Source of the DNA: Gloeophyllum trabeum ATCC 11539
Taxonomy: Eukaryota > Basidiomycota > Agaricomycetes > Gloeophyllales > Gloeophyllaceae
Direction of reading: 5' to 3'
DNA length: 64,000 nt
NCBI RefSeq assembly: GCF_000344685.1
Contig: NW_006920424.1
Coordinates: 763,546 to 827,545 of the forward strand
Within the stretch, counting starts at the first letter, position 1; each line of letters starts with the position of its first letter. Of the stretch, positions 11,941 through 23,850 are shown piece by piece. Under the pieces are notes generated by a model, which was not told the DNA's origin, searched no databases, and saw nothing but the letters and a program-made list of their open reading frames with translations. The translations under genes and the position numbers were made by a program.

Positions 11941-13119
11941 TCACAGCTCCGACAAGCTGTCGAAGAATTCCTCGTCCGAGTCGCTATCTTCCATGCCATC
12001 CAGATCGAAACTCGCGTCTGCGAGTTTCCCCCGGCGATGCGGAGTAGAGCACGCTACAGGAGAAGAACTTCCTGACTCTAGCGGCGAAGCCAGACCAGAC
12101 AGACTATCCGTAGTATACGCGCGAGGACTGGCCAGCCCCGAGGTCTTCTCTTGCTGCGCTCTCCGACGGGGCCGATACCTAGGGGCACAGTTGACGAACG
12201 ACGGATCGAACTTGAAGACAGGTCGTTCCCCCGTCGGCTGGGCTTCCGCCCTCACATCGGGAACCGTCTTGCTCCTTGTCCTGCCGGCGACATTTGGTCG
12301 TACAGAACCACCACCGTGACTGACCACTCGCTGCTTCATCGCCGCACGCCGCACGGGTGTCGGAGTGCCCGGGTCCTCCAGGCCGAGCTTGCGTCTCTTC
12401 ACGGACTTCCGGTTGTGGATGGTAAGCATCGTCCCGTCCTCATCATCCTCCTCCTCCAGAATGTCGAGCATGGGCGATCCCAGCGCCATCGAAAACGCGC
12501 GGCTTCCCCGTCTGCCCGCGAGCGGGCTCTTCGGACTCGCGAGCTGCCTTCTCCTGCAGCCACTTGGAGGTACGCCAGGAGGCGGTCCCATAGTCACCGT
12601 CCGGCTGCGAATCGCCTTCGGTGCGCCAGGCACCCTCGGCTCGCCCCCGTCGTCCTCCGGCTTGCGCAGCCCCACGAACACCTCGATGTCCCGCCGGATC
12701 TGGGTGTCCGTCCTGCTTGCGGTGGTGTCGATGCCGAGTGCCAGCGGGAGCCGGGAGTTGATAGTCTGCGCGACGGAGCGGAGCTGCTCGCGGTCCATGC
12801 TGTGGAGGTGCGCGTGGCAACAGAAGGGCGGCACTGGGAACGTGGTGATTATGACGCTGCCTGAGATGGGGGAGTCGCTTTCTACTGCGACGCAGGATTG
12901 GACCACCGGCGTAGGGTGGAAGGGGCAGGGCATTAGCATGCTGCTAGGCTTGGCTTTCGTTTTCGCTTTGGATTTCCGGGCCAGAGGTGATGGAGAGTGT
13001 GTGGACGAGCAGGAGAGAGAGCGGGAACGTTTGCCGAGGTTGACTGTAGGCTTGGGCTTGAAACAGTTGAGGAGACGCTTCACTGGCGTAAAAGGACGTC
13101 GTGGGGTGGTGGGCTTCAT
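11941..13119 (-). CDS. Uncharacterised basic/acidic protein, probably nuclear
   Basis: A single-exon frame of 392 aa. The ATG at 13119 is chosen because the in-frame extension upstream has no ATG. The N-terminus is rich in TP/SP sites (KPTTPRRPFTPVKR); the middle has a region with IHNRKSVKRRKLG, a likely nuclear localisation signal, preceded by an acidic ILEEEDDEDG stretch; the C-terminus is strongly acidic (MEDSDSDEEFFDSLSEL). The region around CPFHPTPVVQSCVAV and PPFCCHAHLH carries clustered Cys/His that might bind metal. No family is recognised. It could be a phospho-regulated nuclear protein, an inference from composition only. Confidence 0.62.
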   Translation of the reverse strand: MKPTTPRRPFTPVKRLLNCFKPKPTVNLGKRSRSLSCSSTHSPSPLARKSKAKTKAKPSSMLMPCPFHPTPVVQSCVAVESDSPISGSVIITTFPVPPFCCHAHLHSMDREQLRSVAQTINSRLPLALGIDTTASRTDTQIRRDIEVFVGLRKPEDDGGEPRVPGAPKAIRSRTVTMGPPPGVPPSGCRRRQLASPKSPLAGRRGSRAFSMALGSPMLDILEEEDDEDGTMLTIHNRKSVKRRKLGLEDPGTPTPVRRAAMKQRVVSHGGGSVRPNVAGRTRSKTVPDVRAEAQPTGERPVFKFDPSFVNCAPRYRPRRRAQQEKTSGLASPRAYTTDSLSGLASPLESGSSSPVACSTPHRRGKLADASFDLDGMEDSDSDEEFFDSLSEL

Positions 13120-14752
13120 GACCAGGCGTTCTTCGAGACGCACTACGCAAATACTGGTGAGTGGCGAATTCAGTGCGGATACGTGCAGGTGGATAGAGGG
13201 CGGGATATCGATTCAGCATTTACGCAGACCGTTGCGGCTGACAGTGAGGTCAGCCACGTCCTATGGCTACTCATTGCACCGGGCCTTTCCGGGAGTTTGA
13301 ATTTGGACTGCAGGTTTGCTGACGATGGAATCGCTTTCATCACTGACCTGCTTGTAGTTGAGTCCTTCCGACCAGCGCCAGTAACTTACATGTTCAACCT
13401 GCTTATAACCATAGTGAGAGCCTTGAAGACGTGAGTATACTCACCGGCATGTCGCCCACCATGCTTTTTTTTTTCGGGGGGGGGGGGGGGGGATGTTCCC
13501 GAATCCGCGCAGTCGGGCAGCGCATAACCTGCTCCTGAGTAAGTACGTGGTCAGAGCGACGCACGGGCAGAGACCTGCTCACCAGTGGGGTGGAACTTTG
13601 CTTCGTACGACGGCCAACGTTTGATTTCCGTCCACTTCCCACCTGCCAGGTAGCGCAGAGTTCTTACCTGGGTCAACCCCTTGCACCTCTAGACTCCACA
13701 GCAGAAGATGCGTACGCTCAAATATTATATACTAAGGCTGTCACAATTGTATGCGGTTCGCGGATGCTAAGTGCTGCTGCGAAGCCCTGACTGCTTGATA
13801 TACCGATATCTTTGCCTTGCTCTGCCTTCTTGGACGGGGGGCAGTGGACTCTTGGACGTTCCGGATGACAATTGAAGCGGCACGCGGTCGCTTGTCAATG
13901 CTGTATCCATGCTTGTCTGGCTTATGCTGTTCGCTGACGCTAAGTGATGCAGCAACATGCCAGCAACCCTTGCAAAAGCAAGTTGATTTCATAACAGTTC
14001 AGATACATAGAAGGAACCTATAATGACCTCATTGTGATCTTCTATCGTAGAGTTGACCTCCCCTGCCGTAACATTCCGGAGGTGCAAGCAAGCAAACCCG
14101 CTCCGAGTCCGCGGTCTCCAACTTGAAGGAGACTACACACGTCCGCTGTAAAACACGTCACTAGGCAACAAAACAGCTGTAGAGATTAGCCTGAACGATT
14201 ACGAGGCAAAGACGCTGTGAGAGGTTGGACAGTCAGAAACAGGAGCGACTCCGAGCGAGTCTCAGCCACCGCAGCCAAATAAGGCAATTCATCCTCCACC
14301 CCTGGTAATCGTTCTCAGGTTCCAGGGATTCCTTTGCGTCCTTCAATGCTGTCTCTTACCCCAGCGCTATCAACCTCACACGAGCTCGCAACATTCAACG
14401 GAATAAGTGGGACGTACTCTGGCAGAGTTCCGAATTCGAGGAAGGCGGGGCGCCGGTCGGGAGGGTGCGGGCGAAGTGCTGGTCATAAGACAGTATTGGA
14501 GGAGCATGCTACCCCGATATAGCCAGGCTATTCATTCTGAAGGACTCGTGTCACAAATGCGTCCATGATTCTTTCTTGGTCAGGCAGCATATCCGAATAT
14601 CCTGTCGTTGATCGTGTAGGCCTTGCCGGTTCCACCCTCTCAGGACCGTCCCTTATATAGGGCAGTTAGCATTCGCGCATACGACAAGCCCTGCGTTCGT
14701 TCAATAGACGACCTGCTCACCTGCTACTCTCGCCGCCCACCGCTTGCTAGAG
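13120..14752. other. Intergenic region, about 1.6 kb
   Basis: It separates the minus-strand 392-aa gene from the dicarboxylate carrier. It contains the T10-C-G17 tract and, about 100 bp before the carrier start, a TATATA sequence (14654-14659) that may be its TATA box. No gene is supported. Confidence 0.5.
13465..13492. repeat. Homopolymer tract T10-C-G17
   Basis: Ten T, one C and seventeen consecutive G are read directly. A G run of this length can form a G-quadruplex and is unstable in replication and sequencing, so the exact length is uncertain. Confidence 0.9.
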
Positions 14753-16381
14753 ATGTCGAAACAGATAGAGACAGCGTCGACGAAGCCGATACCGGAGGCG
14801 GGGTCGGTGACGGGTCTCCCGCCACCCAAGAAGCCACCGTATCCATTCTGGCTGGGCGGTGTGTATCCAGTCGAAGGTTGCTTGTTTGCCTTCTGAACGT
14901 TTGTGTGACGATGTATTGCAGGTGTGGCAGCGACGATAGCAGCATCGATCACGCAGTACGTCCAGTGCCATGTCTGCCATCGAGGACAGGTCTTGATTGG
15001 AGATCTGACAGCCCGCTGGATCTGACGAAAGTGCGCTTACAAGCCTCTGGAGATAAGCGCATGATAGAGTCGATCCGAAAGACAGTCAGAACTGCAGGTA
15101 TGCTTTCGTTCAATGTCCTGGCGTTATATACGGGCGCTAGCGGGAGTAGACGGCGTTTGATCGGGCGTTTCTGACTGCAAACCACGGTTGCCGTCCGAAA
15201 TCTCTGTAATCTCACATTGCTTCCGTCCTTGCAAAGATGTCCACATACTCATCTAATCTCTCCTTGCGTAAGGTGCGCGTGGGCTTTTCGACGGTATCTC
15301 TGGAACATGGATGCGACAAATGAGTTACTCGCTCTGTCGGTTCTGGGCATACGATGAGAGCAAGAAGTTGATCGGTGCAGGTAGGAGTGAAGTCCGCATC
15401 ACCCGTTGTCATTATAGCCCTATTCTGTGAATTTTAGGGAAGGACTCGCCTGCATGGAAACTAGCAGCCGCCGGATCAATGGGTACGCACTCTCACTTGT
15501 CACCGTCAATTCATTCTGACAGCGATGCTACAGCCGGCGGTATCGCGGGACTCGTCGGTAACCCTGGTGAAATCATCATGGTGCGCATGCAGGCGGACAT
15601 GGCGAAGCCGCCAGAGAAGAGGCTTAATTACAAGCACTGTTTCGATGGTTTATTCCGCGTGAGTAATTCACGAAAACACAGTCTAGCGAACACCAAAATA
15701 AAACTACGGACCACTGCGACAGATGGTCCGAGAAGAGGGTGTCTCCTCGTTAGCACGAGGGATGGGCCCGAACGTATTCAGGGCTATCCTCATGAACGCG
15801 AGTCAACTTGCGTCGTAAGTCCCCCAACATTCCTGTCCTTGGGAGATCTTACGAACTTGGCTGTAGATATGACTTCTTCAAGGCTGAACTGCTGAAGACT
15901 GGGTATTTTGATGACAATATCTATTGTCACTTCACGGCTAGTTTCGGTGCTGTGCGTGATATCGTTCATTGTGCTCTGTGAATTTCCTAAGCCGGACTCT
16001 TCAGGGCACTGTGGCTACTACAGTCTGTTCACCCGCTGACGTATTGAAGGTCTGTCATTACTCTTAGGACGAGAGAAGGGAGCAACTGACGCCATACGCA
16101 GAGCCGCATCATGAATGCTTCTGGACCGGGTTCATCAGTAAGCATCACCTTCCCACGAGCTTGTTCCACTCTGACCATTCGCCTGTCCACGTCCGTAGTC
16201 GACAATGGCCGCCATACGAACCGCAATCGCGACCGAGGGCCCGATGTTCATGTTCAAAGGCTGGGTGCCCGCTTGGACGAGGCTGCAGCCCACGACCATC
16301 CTCATCTTCCTGACGCTCGAGCAGCTGAAGAACTTGGTGGACTTCACCAGGAAGCTGAGGGGCGTCCCCGGGTATGACTAG
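14753..16381 (+). CDS. Mitochondrial dicarboxylate carrier
   Basis: Eleven exons (14753-14858, 14922-14955, 15012-15097, 15273-15380, 15438-15482, 15534-15658, 15723-15814, 15867-15951, 16005-16049, 16102-16137, 16199-16381) give 314 aa. It belongs to the inner-membrane carrier family, exchanging malate/succinate for phosphate. The three repeats each show the signature at the end of their odd helix: HPLDLTKVRLQ, NPGEIIMVRMQ (a degenerate middle copy) and SPADVLKSR. The second repeat continues with DMAKPPEKRLNYKHCFDGL, characteristic of the dicarboxylate (Dic1) branch. The family's usual length (about 300 aa) is matched. Intron 3 (175 nt) is unusually long for this locus; the others are about 35-65 nt. 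Assignment to the subfamily is strong but not tested by tree. Confidence 0.93.
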
Positions 16382-17924
16382 TTACTGAACTGGCTTCCGG
16401 AAGATACCCACCCTCACTCCTTAAACCCCCACCCCAATTGGAATTACGCTTCTTCATCCGGGACGAAATGCTTTGTATTACTAGATGTGTATTCTTGTAT
16501 GGGCGTATCCCTCTGCTCTCGACGCGTGTGGTAATGTAGTATATGATCCGTGTAACCTTCTGGCGCCCGGGTCATCGAAAGGCAGGAGAAGTTATTGATG
16601 ATAGGTTGTGTATTCTGACAAGGTGAAGGTCCAGGGCTGTCCATTGCATGTGCGCAGGAGGCTGTGGATATACATGTACGAGATCCAGCGGTAATTCTTG
16701 CGATTGTCAACTTCGACTGCGGCTTCAATTTTTTCGGGATTGTAAGGGAAGTTAGAGGGTCCGTCGCTATAGCTGCGAACAAACTCCCATGAGATCCCTT
16801 TTTTCGGGGAACGTAAGGCAAGAGCGGGGGAATGCCCAGGAGGGCAACGTTGCTTGTCAATTCGGTAAGTAGGATGGGACATTACCACGACGGATGCCTA
16901 TACGCACCACGTCACAGACACGGAACTGACTATCGGCGAGTGCTAGAACAAGAAGGGTTGCGCTCAGGTTCGAATTGTGGACCTCGTAGATGGAACTTGT
17001 GTCGCCACTAAGGATGCTGTACCCAGGACCGGGAGACCAGGATTCAGAATACAGCATCTCCGGTATCTTTCTGTGTTGGAGAATGGACCAAGTGCCCTTC
17101 CCCATGGTATACAGACATCAGATGGATATTGCTATTATCACATCCTGCTATTCATACATATCACCGTGTTCTTGATGATCTGGTGGCCAGGACAACGTTC
17201 CCCACGAGGCATTGCTCCTCACAGCAGTCATGAAGGAGGCTGACTGAGCGGAGCAATGTCTCGTAGGCTCTTTCAGAGAGTCAGGCATACATACGTGGTC
17301 TTTGCGATATCGCTCGTGAGGCTGGGATGAGCCTCAGTCACTCTATGTGATCAAGATCGCTCAGAAAATGTATCATACGCGTCAAATGCGGCAGCGGAAA
17401 TACCGTGGCCCTCCTGAATGGATTATATCCCGGAACAGGAGAATAGGCCGTCAGCAGCGCCGAGCGGGAGTCGCTCGGAAGTTACTTCGCCGACAACACC
17501 GGTTATGCCGAGTTCATGACAGTGCAGTTGAATCTGCAGTAGAATCGCGAGGAAGTGATAACTGTGTATTTTCTGGAAATGTTGGTCTGGTCGAGCAGGG
17601 GGCAATAGAGGAGCAGTGAATATCTGACTCTCTCAGCAGCCACAAATGCATCAGAAGGTCCCGAACACATGCCATTTGCGACCGCGACCACCTTTGAAGG
17701 GACCCTCATCACTCCGGAGGTAAACTTACGTAAGCAGCGGCGCAACAAAGCCGGGGTCTTGCCCCTTCCTTGCCGCCACAAGCCAAGTGCAGGCCGTGCA
17801 GGTGTGCTCGGCGTCGCAGCGCCCAGCGGAATACGCTCGTTTCCTCTTGTTCCTCCTGGTTGCACAGTGCTGGCCCACGGTCCCAGGATATCTCTGATTT
17901 CAGGCCTTACCTGCACCGACCGTG
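16382..17924. other. Intergenic region, about 1.5 kb, with a decayed ORF
   Basis: Between the carrier and the flippase. The first kilobase holds only unconvincing minus-strand frames (about 16440-17105). The right part (17381-17715) has plus-strand protein-like sequence interrupted by stops, listed separately. Confidence 0.45.
17381..17715 (+). pseudogene. Decayed protein-coding fragment, family not recognised
   Basis: Plus-strand translation shows VKCGSGNTVALLNGLYPGTG, an in-frame TAG, then SSAERESLGSYFADNTGYAE followed by FMTVQLNLQ and another TAG. After about 70 nt comes a segment with EYLTLSAATNASEG and FATATTFEGTLITPE. The composition (dense conserved-looking residues, N-glycosylation sites) is that of a former exon series of an extracellular protein. 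The stops, lack of a start and absence of matching splice sites argue that it is broken. No function is proposed. Confidence 0.35.
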
Positions 17925-20900
17925 ATGTCGTTCGCCAAGCGACGACAGCCAGATGGAAATGATACCGACGAGGAGAACGATGCCCAAATTGACCCAGAGC
18001 TGCGTCTGCGGACTGTGCGCACGGCTGCCTCTACCATTGCTGAGTCTATCCGCGCGGAGAGTCGGGCGCAGAAGAGAAAGTCGGTGAGGACGAAGAGGTC
18101 GCGGTTCTTCCGCAAGGGCAGCTCGGAGAAGAAGAGACCGACTACAGCGTCCTCGGAGGCGGGTGCCGCATCTCATGAGGTTCCTGGAGAGAGGAGGAAT
18201 GTGTACGTCAACCACCCGCTGTCTGCTATGGAGGTCGATCAGTATGGGGAACCCGTCAAGACGTATGTGCGGAATAAAGTCCGGACAAGCAGTACGTTGC
18301 CATGTCCGTCATGTGGGTGTTCTGTCCTGACGTGCTACAGAATATACCATCATTACATTCGTTCCTAAGAACCTCTACGAGCAGTTTCGAAGGTCAGTAG
18401 TCTTGATACGGCGCTCGAACCCTTACCTCATCACTGCTGCAGGGTTGCTAATCTGTACTTTCTGGCATTGGTCGTGGTTCAAGGTATGTACGTGGGTTGT
18501 AATCTGTATGTGCCTCTGACAAGGTCCAGTCTTTCCGATCTTCGGCGCTGCAAGTCCGCAAGTGTCCATGCTACCGCTCGTTTTCATCATCACTGTGACA
18601 GCGATAAAGGACGGCATCGAGGACTACCGTCGTGCATCCCTTGATGATGAAGTAAACAACTCTGCCGCTACCAAACTGGAAAACTGGCGGAACGTGAACC
18701 AGCCAACCGATCCCCGATCATGGTTCGAGAAGCTGCTGGGACTGAATCCTCCAGGTGCTGTGACGAAGGGTGTGCGCAAGCTGCGCGATAGGGAAGCGAG
18801 CGCTGGGCGCATTCTGCTCAGCAAGGCCGGCGACGGTGACGACCGTAATAGCATCGCCACTACCCGGGATGGTGTGAACGATAGCCGGGTATCTCTCGGG
18901 CTGCGTGGCGCAGGCGGTCGGCGTCTGGAGGACATCCAGAGCGTGGACTCGCATAGCTATCCTCCGGCTTCTTCTGCAGACCCATCAAAGGCCACGCTCG
19001 TCAACACCTCGCAGCAGTTGGCAAAGGAGATGGGTATGCGGTCAGATTCTATAAGCTTGTACCAGCAGTCCCGAAGCTCCGGGGTGGTTGACTACAGCAA
19101 ACGTCCCCTAGGCTCGTCGCGGTGGGAGCGGACGCTCTGGAAGAAGCTTGAAGTCGGCGACATTGTCCTCCTGCGGGACAACGAGCAAGTGCCTGCCGAC
19201 CTTGTCGTGTTGTCTACCTCTGACGCCGACGGCATGTGCTATCTCGAGACCAAGAATCTCGACGGCGAGACCAACCTGAAACCCCGTAAAGCCGTCCAAG
19301 CCACGTCTTCTATCACTTCCGAGGAAGATATCGAGCGGTCATCCTTTATCCTCGACTCAGAGCCTCCGCACCAGAACCTTTACCTATATCACGGTATCTT
19401 AAAGTACAAGGATCCTAGTAACGGTGAGCAGAAGCAGGAGTCTGTCACGATTAATGAGTTTCTCCTCCGTGGTTGCACACTTCGTAACACCACCTGGGTC
19501 ATCGGCTTGGTCGTCTTCACGGGCGCAGACACGAAGATCATGCTCAATGGCGGTGAGACGCCATCGAAGCGCTCGAAGATCGAGAAAGAGACGAACTTCA
19601 ATGTCATTATGAACTTCGTCGTGCTCATTGTGATGTGTGCCGTCACAGCCGTCGTCAGCGGTTTAATGGATTCGCAGGCAGGGACAAGTGCGGATGTCTT
19701 CGAGGTCGGAGCTGATCCCACCAGCTCATATGTCCTGAACGCGCTGGTGACGTTTGTGTAAGTCTTTGAAGCTTGTTCAGATTATGTGAAGCTGATATAG
19801 TCGTCCCAGGTCTTGCCTGATTGCATTCCAAAACATCGTGCCCATCTCGCTGTACATCTCAATCGAGATTGTCAAGACCATCCAGGCGTTCTTCATCTCT
19901 CAAGACATAGACATGTACTACAAGCCTTTCGATACCGCCTGCGTACCGAAGACTTGGAATATCTCCGATGACCTTGGGCAGATCGAGTATATCTTCTCTG
20001 ACAAGACAGGCACGCTCACGCAGAACGTCATGGAGTTTCAGAAATGCTCCATCTATGGCGTGGCGTACGGCGAGGGTGTCACAGAAGCGCAGCGCGGTGC
20101 AGCGAAGAGGCAGGGGGCCGAGGACATTGATCCGGAAGAACTTCAGCAGAATCTGGTCGTGATGAAGGACCGGATGGTGGAGATGCTGCAGCGGGCTTTC
20201 AAGAACCGGTACGGAAGGGTGGACAAGTTGACTCTCATCTCTCCCCATCTTGCGCAGGACATGACGGATAGATCGGGCGAACAGAGACAGCGCATCATCG
20301 CATTCTTCCGTGCTTTGGCAATCTGTCACAGCGTCCTGGCTGATCGTCCCGAGCCTAACTCGAACCCTTTCCTCACAGAGTACAAGGCTGAATCTCCTGA
20401 CGAAGCAGCACTTGTTGCTGCCGCTCGCGATGTCGGCTTCCCCTTCGTTTCTAGAGCGAAGGATTCCATCGACATTGAGGTTATGGGTCAGGCTGAACGT
20501 CACATCCCTCTCAAGACCATTGAGTTTAATAGTACAAGGAAGCGGATGAGCGTTATCGTTCGGAATCCTGAAGGCAGAATTGTCCTATACTGCAAAGGGG
20601 CCGACAGCGTCATCTACGAGCGGCTAGACAAAGATCACGACCCTTGGCTGAAAGAGCAGACTCAAAAGGACATGGAGGCTTTCGCAAACGGCGGTCTACG
20701 AACGCTGTGTATAGCGTACCGGTACCTCACGGAAGATGAATATCTGCAGTGGTCGCGCACGTATGACGCTGCTTCTCAGGCTATTAAGGATCGTGATGAG
20801 GAGATGGACAAGGCCAGTGAGCTGATCGAGCATTCTTTAACAATCCTGGGAGCGACTGCGCTGGAAGACAAACTACAAGAAGGGGTGCCGGAAGCGATCG

Positions 20901-23325
20901 AAACACTTCATCGTGCTGGCATTAAGTTATGGATTCTTACAGGTGATAAAGTTCAGACGGCCATCGAGATTGGTAGGTCCTGCTATGATGTTCAAGTGTC
21001 GCATATTCAAACATATTGCCCATACAGGATTCAGTTGTAATCTGCTCAAGAACGACATGGAAATCATGATTTTATCTGCTGACTCTGCTGATTCGGCTCG
21101 CTTGCAAATTGAAGCGGGGCTGAACAAGATCGCTTCCATCCTTGGTCCTCCTTCTTGGAACCCTCAGAAGCGAGGTTTCATCCAGGGAACGACCAAAGCC
21201 TCATTTGCCGTTGTCATAGATGGTGATACTTTACGTTTCGCCCTCGATCCGGCTTTGAAGCCTCTGTTCCTGAATCTGGGGACCCAATGCGAAACGGTCG
21301 TATGCTGCCGTGTATCACCAGCTCAGAAGGCTCTGACTGTCAAGCTGGTGAGTTCAGTACCTTCAGCGGGTGCTGAAGGACATGTTAACCATTACCATAG
21401 GTCAAAGAGGGTCGAAATGCCATGACGCTTTCCATCGGGGATGGTGCAAATGATGTCGCCATGATTCAAGAAGCTAACATTGGATGTGGCCTGTTCGGGC
21501 TGGAAGGCTCACAGGCTGCCATGTCTGCCGACTACGCCTTTGGGCAGTTCCGATTCCTTACCAAGCTTCTTCTTGTTCATGGAAGGTGGTCGTATCAGAG
21601 GATTGCTGATATGCATAGCAATTTCTTTTACAAGGTGCGTCTTGCAACGCTTTTCACGATATCATCCCACTCACTCTCGCTATAGAACGTGATTTGGACA
21701 TTCGCCATGTTCTGGTACCTTCCTTGGAATAGGTTCGTACAAGTGGTGATCTATGACGTTCAATCCTTACATTCCTTCTACAGTTTCGACGCGACTTATC
21801 TGTATCAGTACACCTTTATCATCCTATACAACCTTGCCTTCACGTCCCTGCCTGTCATCGTTATGGGAGGTACGCTATTCATTTCTTCGGCAGGCCGAAG
21901 TGAAACTTACGATTGTCATAGCATTCGACCAGGATATCAATGCTAAGGCCGCTCTTGCGTTCCCCCAATTATACGTGAGAGGCATACGAGGCTTGGAGTA
22001 TACCCGCACGAAGTTCTGGCTTTACATGCTAGACGGACTTTATCAATCTGCGGTGGTGTATTTCATACCGTTTTGCGTGTGGTACTTTGGTTCTCCAGTG
22101 TCATGGAACGGGAAGGGAATCGACTCCCTGGCAGACTTTGGGACAACGGTCTCTGTAGCGGCTATCTTCGCCGCTAATACTTACGTGGGGATCAACACGA
22201 ACTAGTATGTGCTGCTCGTTCATCATGAACAGCGATTTGGACTAATAGTGAGGAACAGCTGGACAGTGATTACCTGGATCGTGAACATCGGGTCCTCTCT
22301 GGCCATGATGGCATGGATCATCATATACTCCTTCTTCGACAGTCCTGATTTCAACGACGAGGTGGTTGTGCTGTTCGGTAACATCGTGTTCTGGGCGTCG
22401 GTAGTAGTGGCTGTGGTTGTTGCACTAGGTAAGTGTCGGTGTAATCATCGGTGTAGAATTTGACCTGACAGGTGTTAATCCAGCCCCTCGGTTCCTGGTG
22501 AAGTTCATAGCCACGACATATTGGCCGTTGGATAAGGACATTGTCCGCGAGATGTGGGTGAAAGGGGACCTCAAGGAACGACTGGGTATCAAGCACCATC
22601 GCGACTTGAAGAAGAGCGAACTGGAAGCTACGCCCATGTTCCTCAAGCCACACAGCCGCTCAGAGTCCGAGTTCTCCGCAATCAACCAAGACTACGAGCC
22701 GGCTTTGACAAGAAGCCCCGGCGACCGAGGCATCTCTGCACCGAGAACGGCTGGCTATATCGACACGCCCCCCTTGACAACTCAGGATTCGCCAGCGCCA
22801 CAGTATGCGGACTTGGAGCAACAGATGCAGTATGAGGCTCCTCAACCTCGATTTAGAGATCAAGAGTACCTGCAGACGCCACCGTCTTCGGGTAGTTGGG
22901 GTCGAGGATCACCCGCGTCATGGCGAGCATCCTATTATTCCGCCTCAGATATCCCTGCTCCCTCACCACTCCCTTCACCGAAGTATGGATATCTTTCCAA
23001 CACCACCAGCCCATTGCCACAGTCCTCTTTCTCACCCACTTCTTTTGGAGCCTCCGGACGATCAGGCCCGAGTACACCGTCACATCAAACTTTGCAAGTG
23101 CCTAACTCTCCTGGTTACGGCACCCCGAGCGCTGAGTCGTTTGAGATGCGGGTTAGAAGTCCCCCAGCAGATGATGGGCGACTCCAACCATATCCAGCAG
23201 GCCATGAGGATCCATCACGGGGCCTCAGCGAAGCCTCATACGCCACTGCCCCCGAGGAGTTCGCGGATGATGGGCACGACCGACGAGCCAGTGCGTATTC
23301 GTACAGCGGTCCACGAGCATTGTAA
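17925..23325 (+). CDS. P4-type ATPase phospholipid flippase (Dnf-like)
   Basis: Twelve exons (17925-18291, 18341-18392, 18443-18483, 18530-19757, 19810-20972, 21028-21347, 21401-21634, 21686-21732, 21784-21869, 21922-22204, 22259-22428, 22484-23325) join in phase to 1610 aa. It moves phospholipids from the outer to the cytosolic leaflet of plasma-membrane or Golgi/endosomal membranes, usually with a Cdc50/Lem3 partner. Seen in order: TM1-2 ([20 protein letters not shown]); the actuator loop LDGETN (about residue 396, the P4 version of TGES); the TM4 motif [10 protein letters not shown]; the phosphorylation motif [10 protein letters not shown] (about 623-632); [11 protein letters not shown] in the nucleotide domain; [12 protein letters not shown] (about 1068); GLEGSQA; and six C-terminal helices. 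A Pro/Ser-rich cytosolic tail follows, probably regulatory. Length and the large cytosolic insertion after TM2 fit the Dnf1/Dnf2 group. Confidence 0.94.
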
Positions 23326-23850
23326 TTGTACTGTTATGTCTCGCGGGGTGTTCTCGCGACTTGGGCTGGATGGAAATTCTGTCTTGTACTACCTTTATCT
23401 TGCGGTGCTATACCGGTTACTCATTCACTTGCTTTCGTTTATATCACACCTTACGCTTACTCCCGCTTGGAAACCCTATCCAGATTATCTGCATTATTAT
23501 TATTGGTTTGGACTAGAGTCATATAGTTGCTATTCGCGTTCAAAAGTCACATATGTATACCCAGTCGCAATATACTCCTCGCAGGTTGCTCGCAGAACCG
23601 TTGGAAGTACTCTCTGAACAAGAAGGATGGTAAGCCGTGGCCGCTTGCTGGCCGCCATCTGAGCTCCTTGTCGACGACGGGGGCGCGCTGCCGCGGCGGT
23701 CGGCACAGCGGAGTATCTTGAGCCCGACGAGATTGGGGCTTGAGAACACTTGACTTCGACAGCTCCTTATAAGGTCGGTGGCTTTGCTGCTCGCATGACT
23801 AACCAAGAAACGCCGTGAGTCGGGTCAGAGCACCGATACTTTCGACTCCC
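23326..23850. other. Intergenic region, about 0.5 kb
   Basis: 3' flank of the flippase and promoter of the Zn2Cys6 regulator. No gene or repeat is recognised. Confidence 0.5.

Noticed and set aside
16444..17105. Minus-strand multi-exon gene
   Set aside because: Three overlapping frames give no consistent splice model or family motif.
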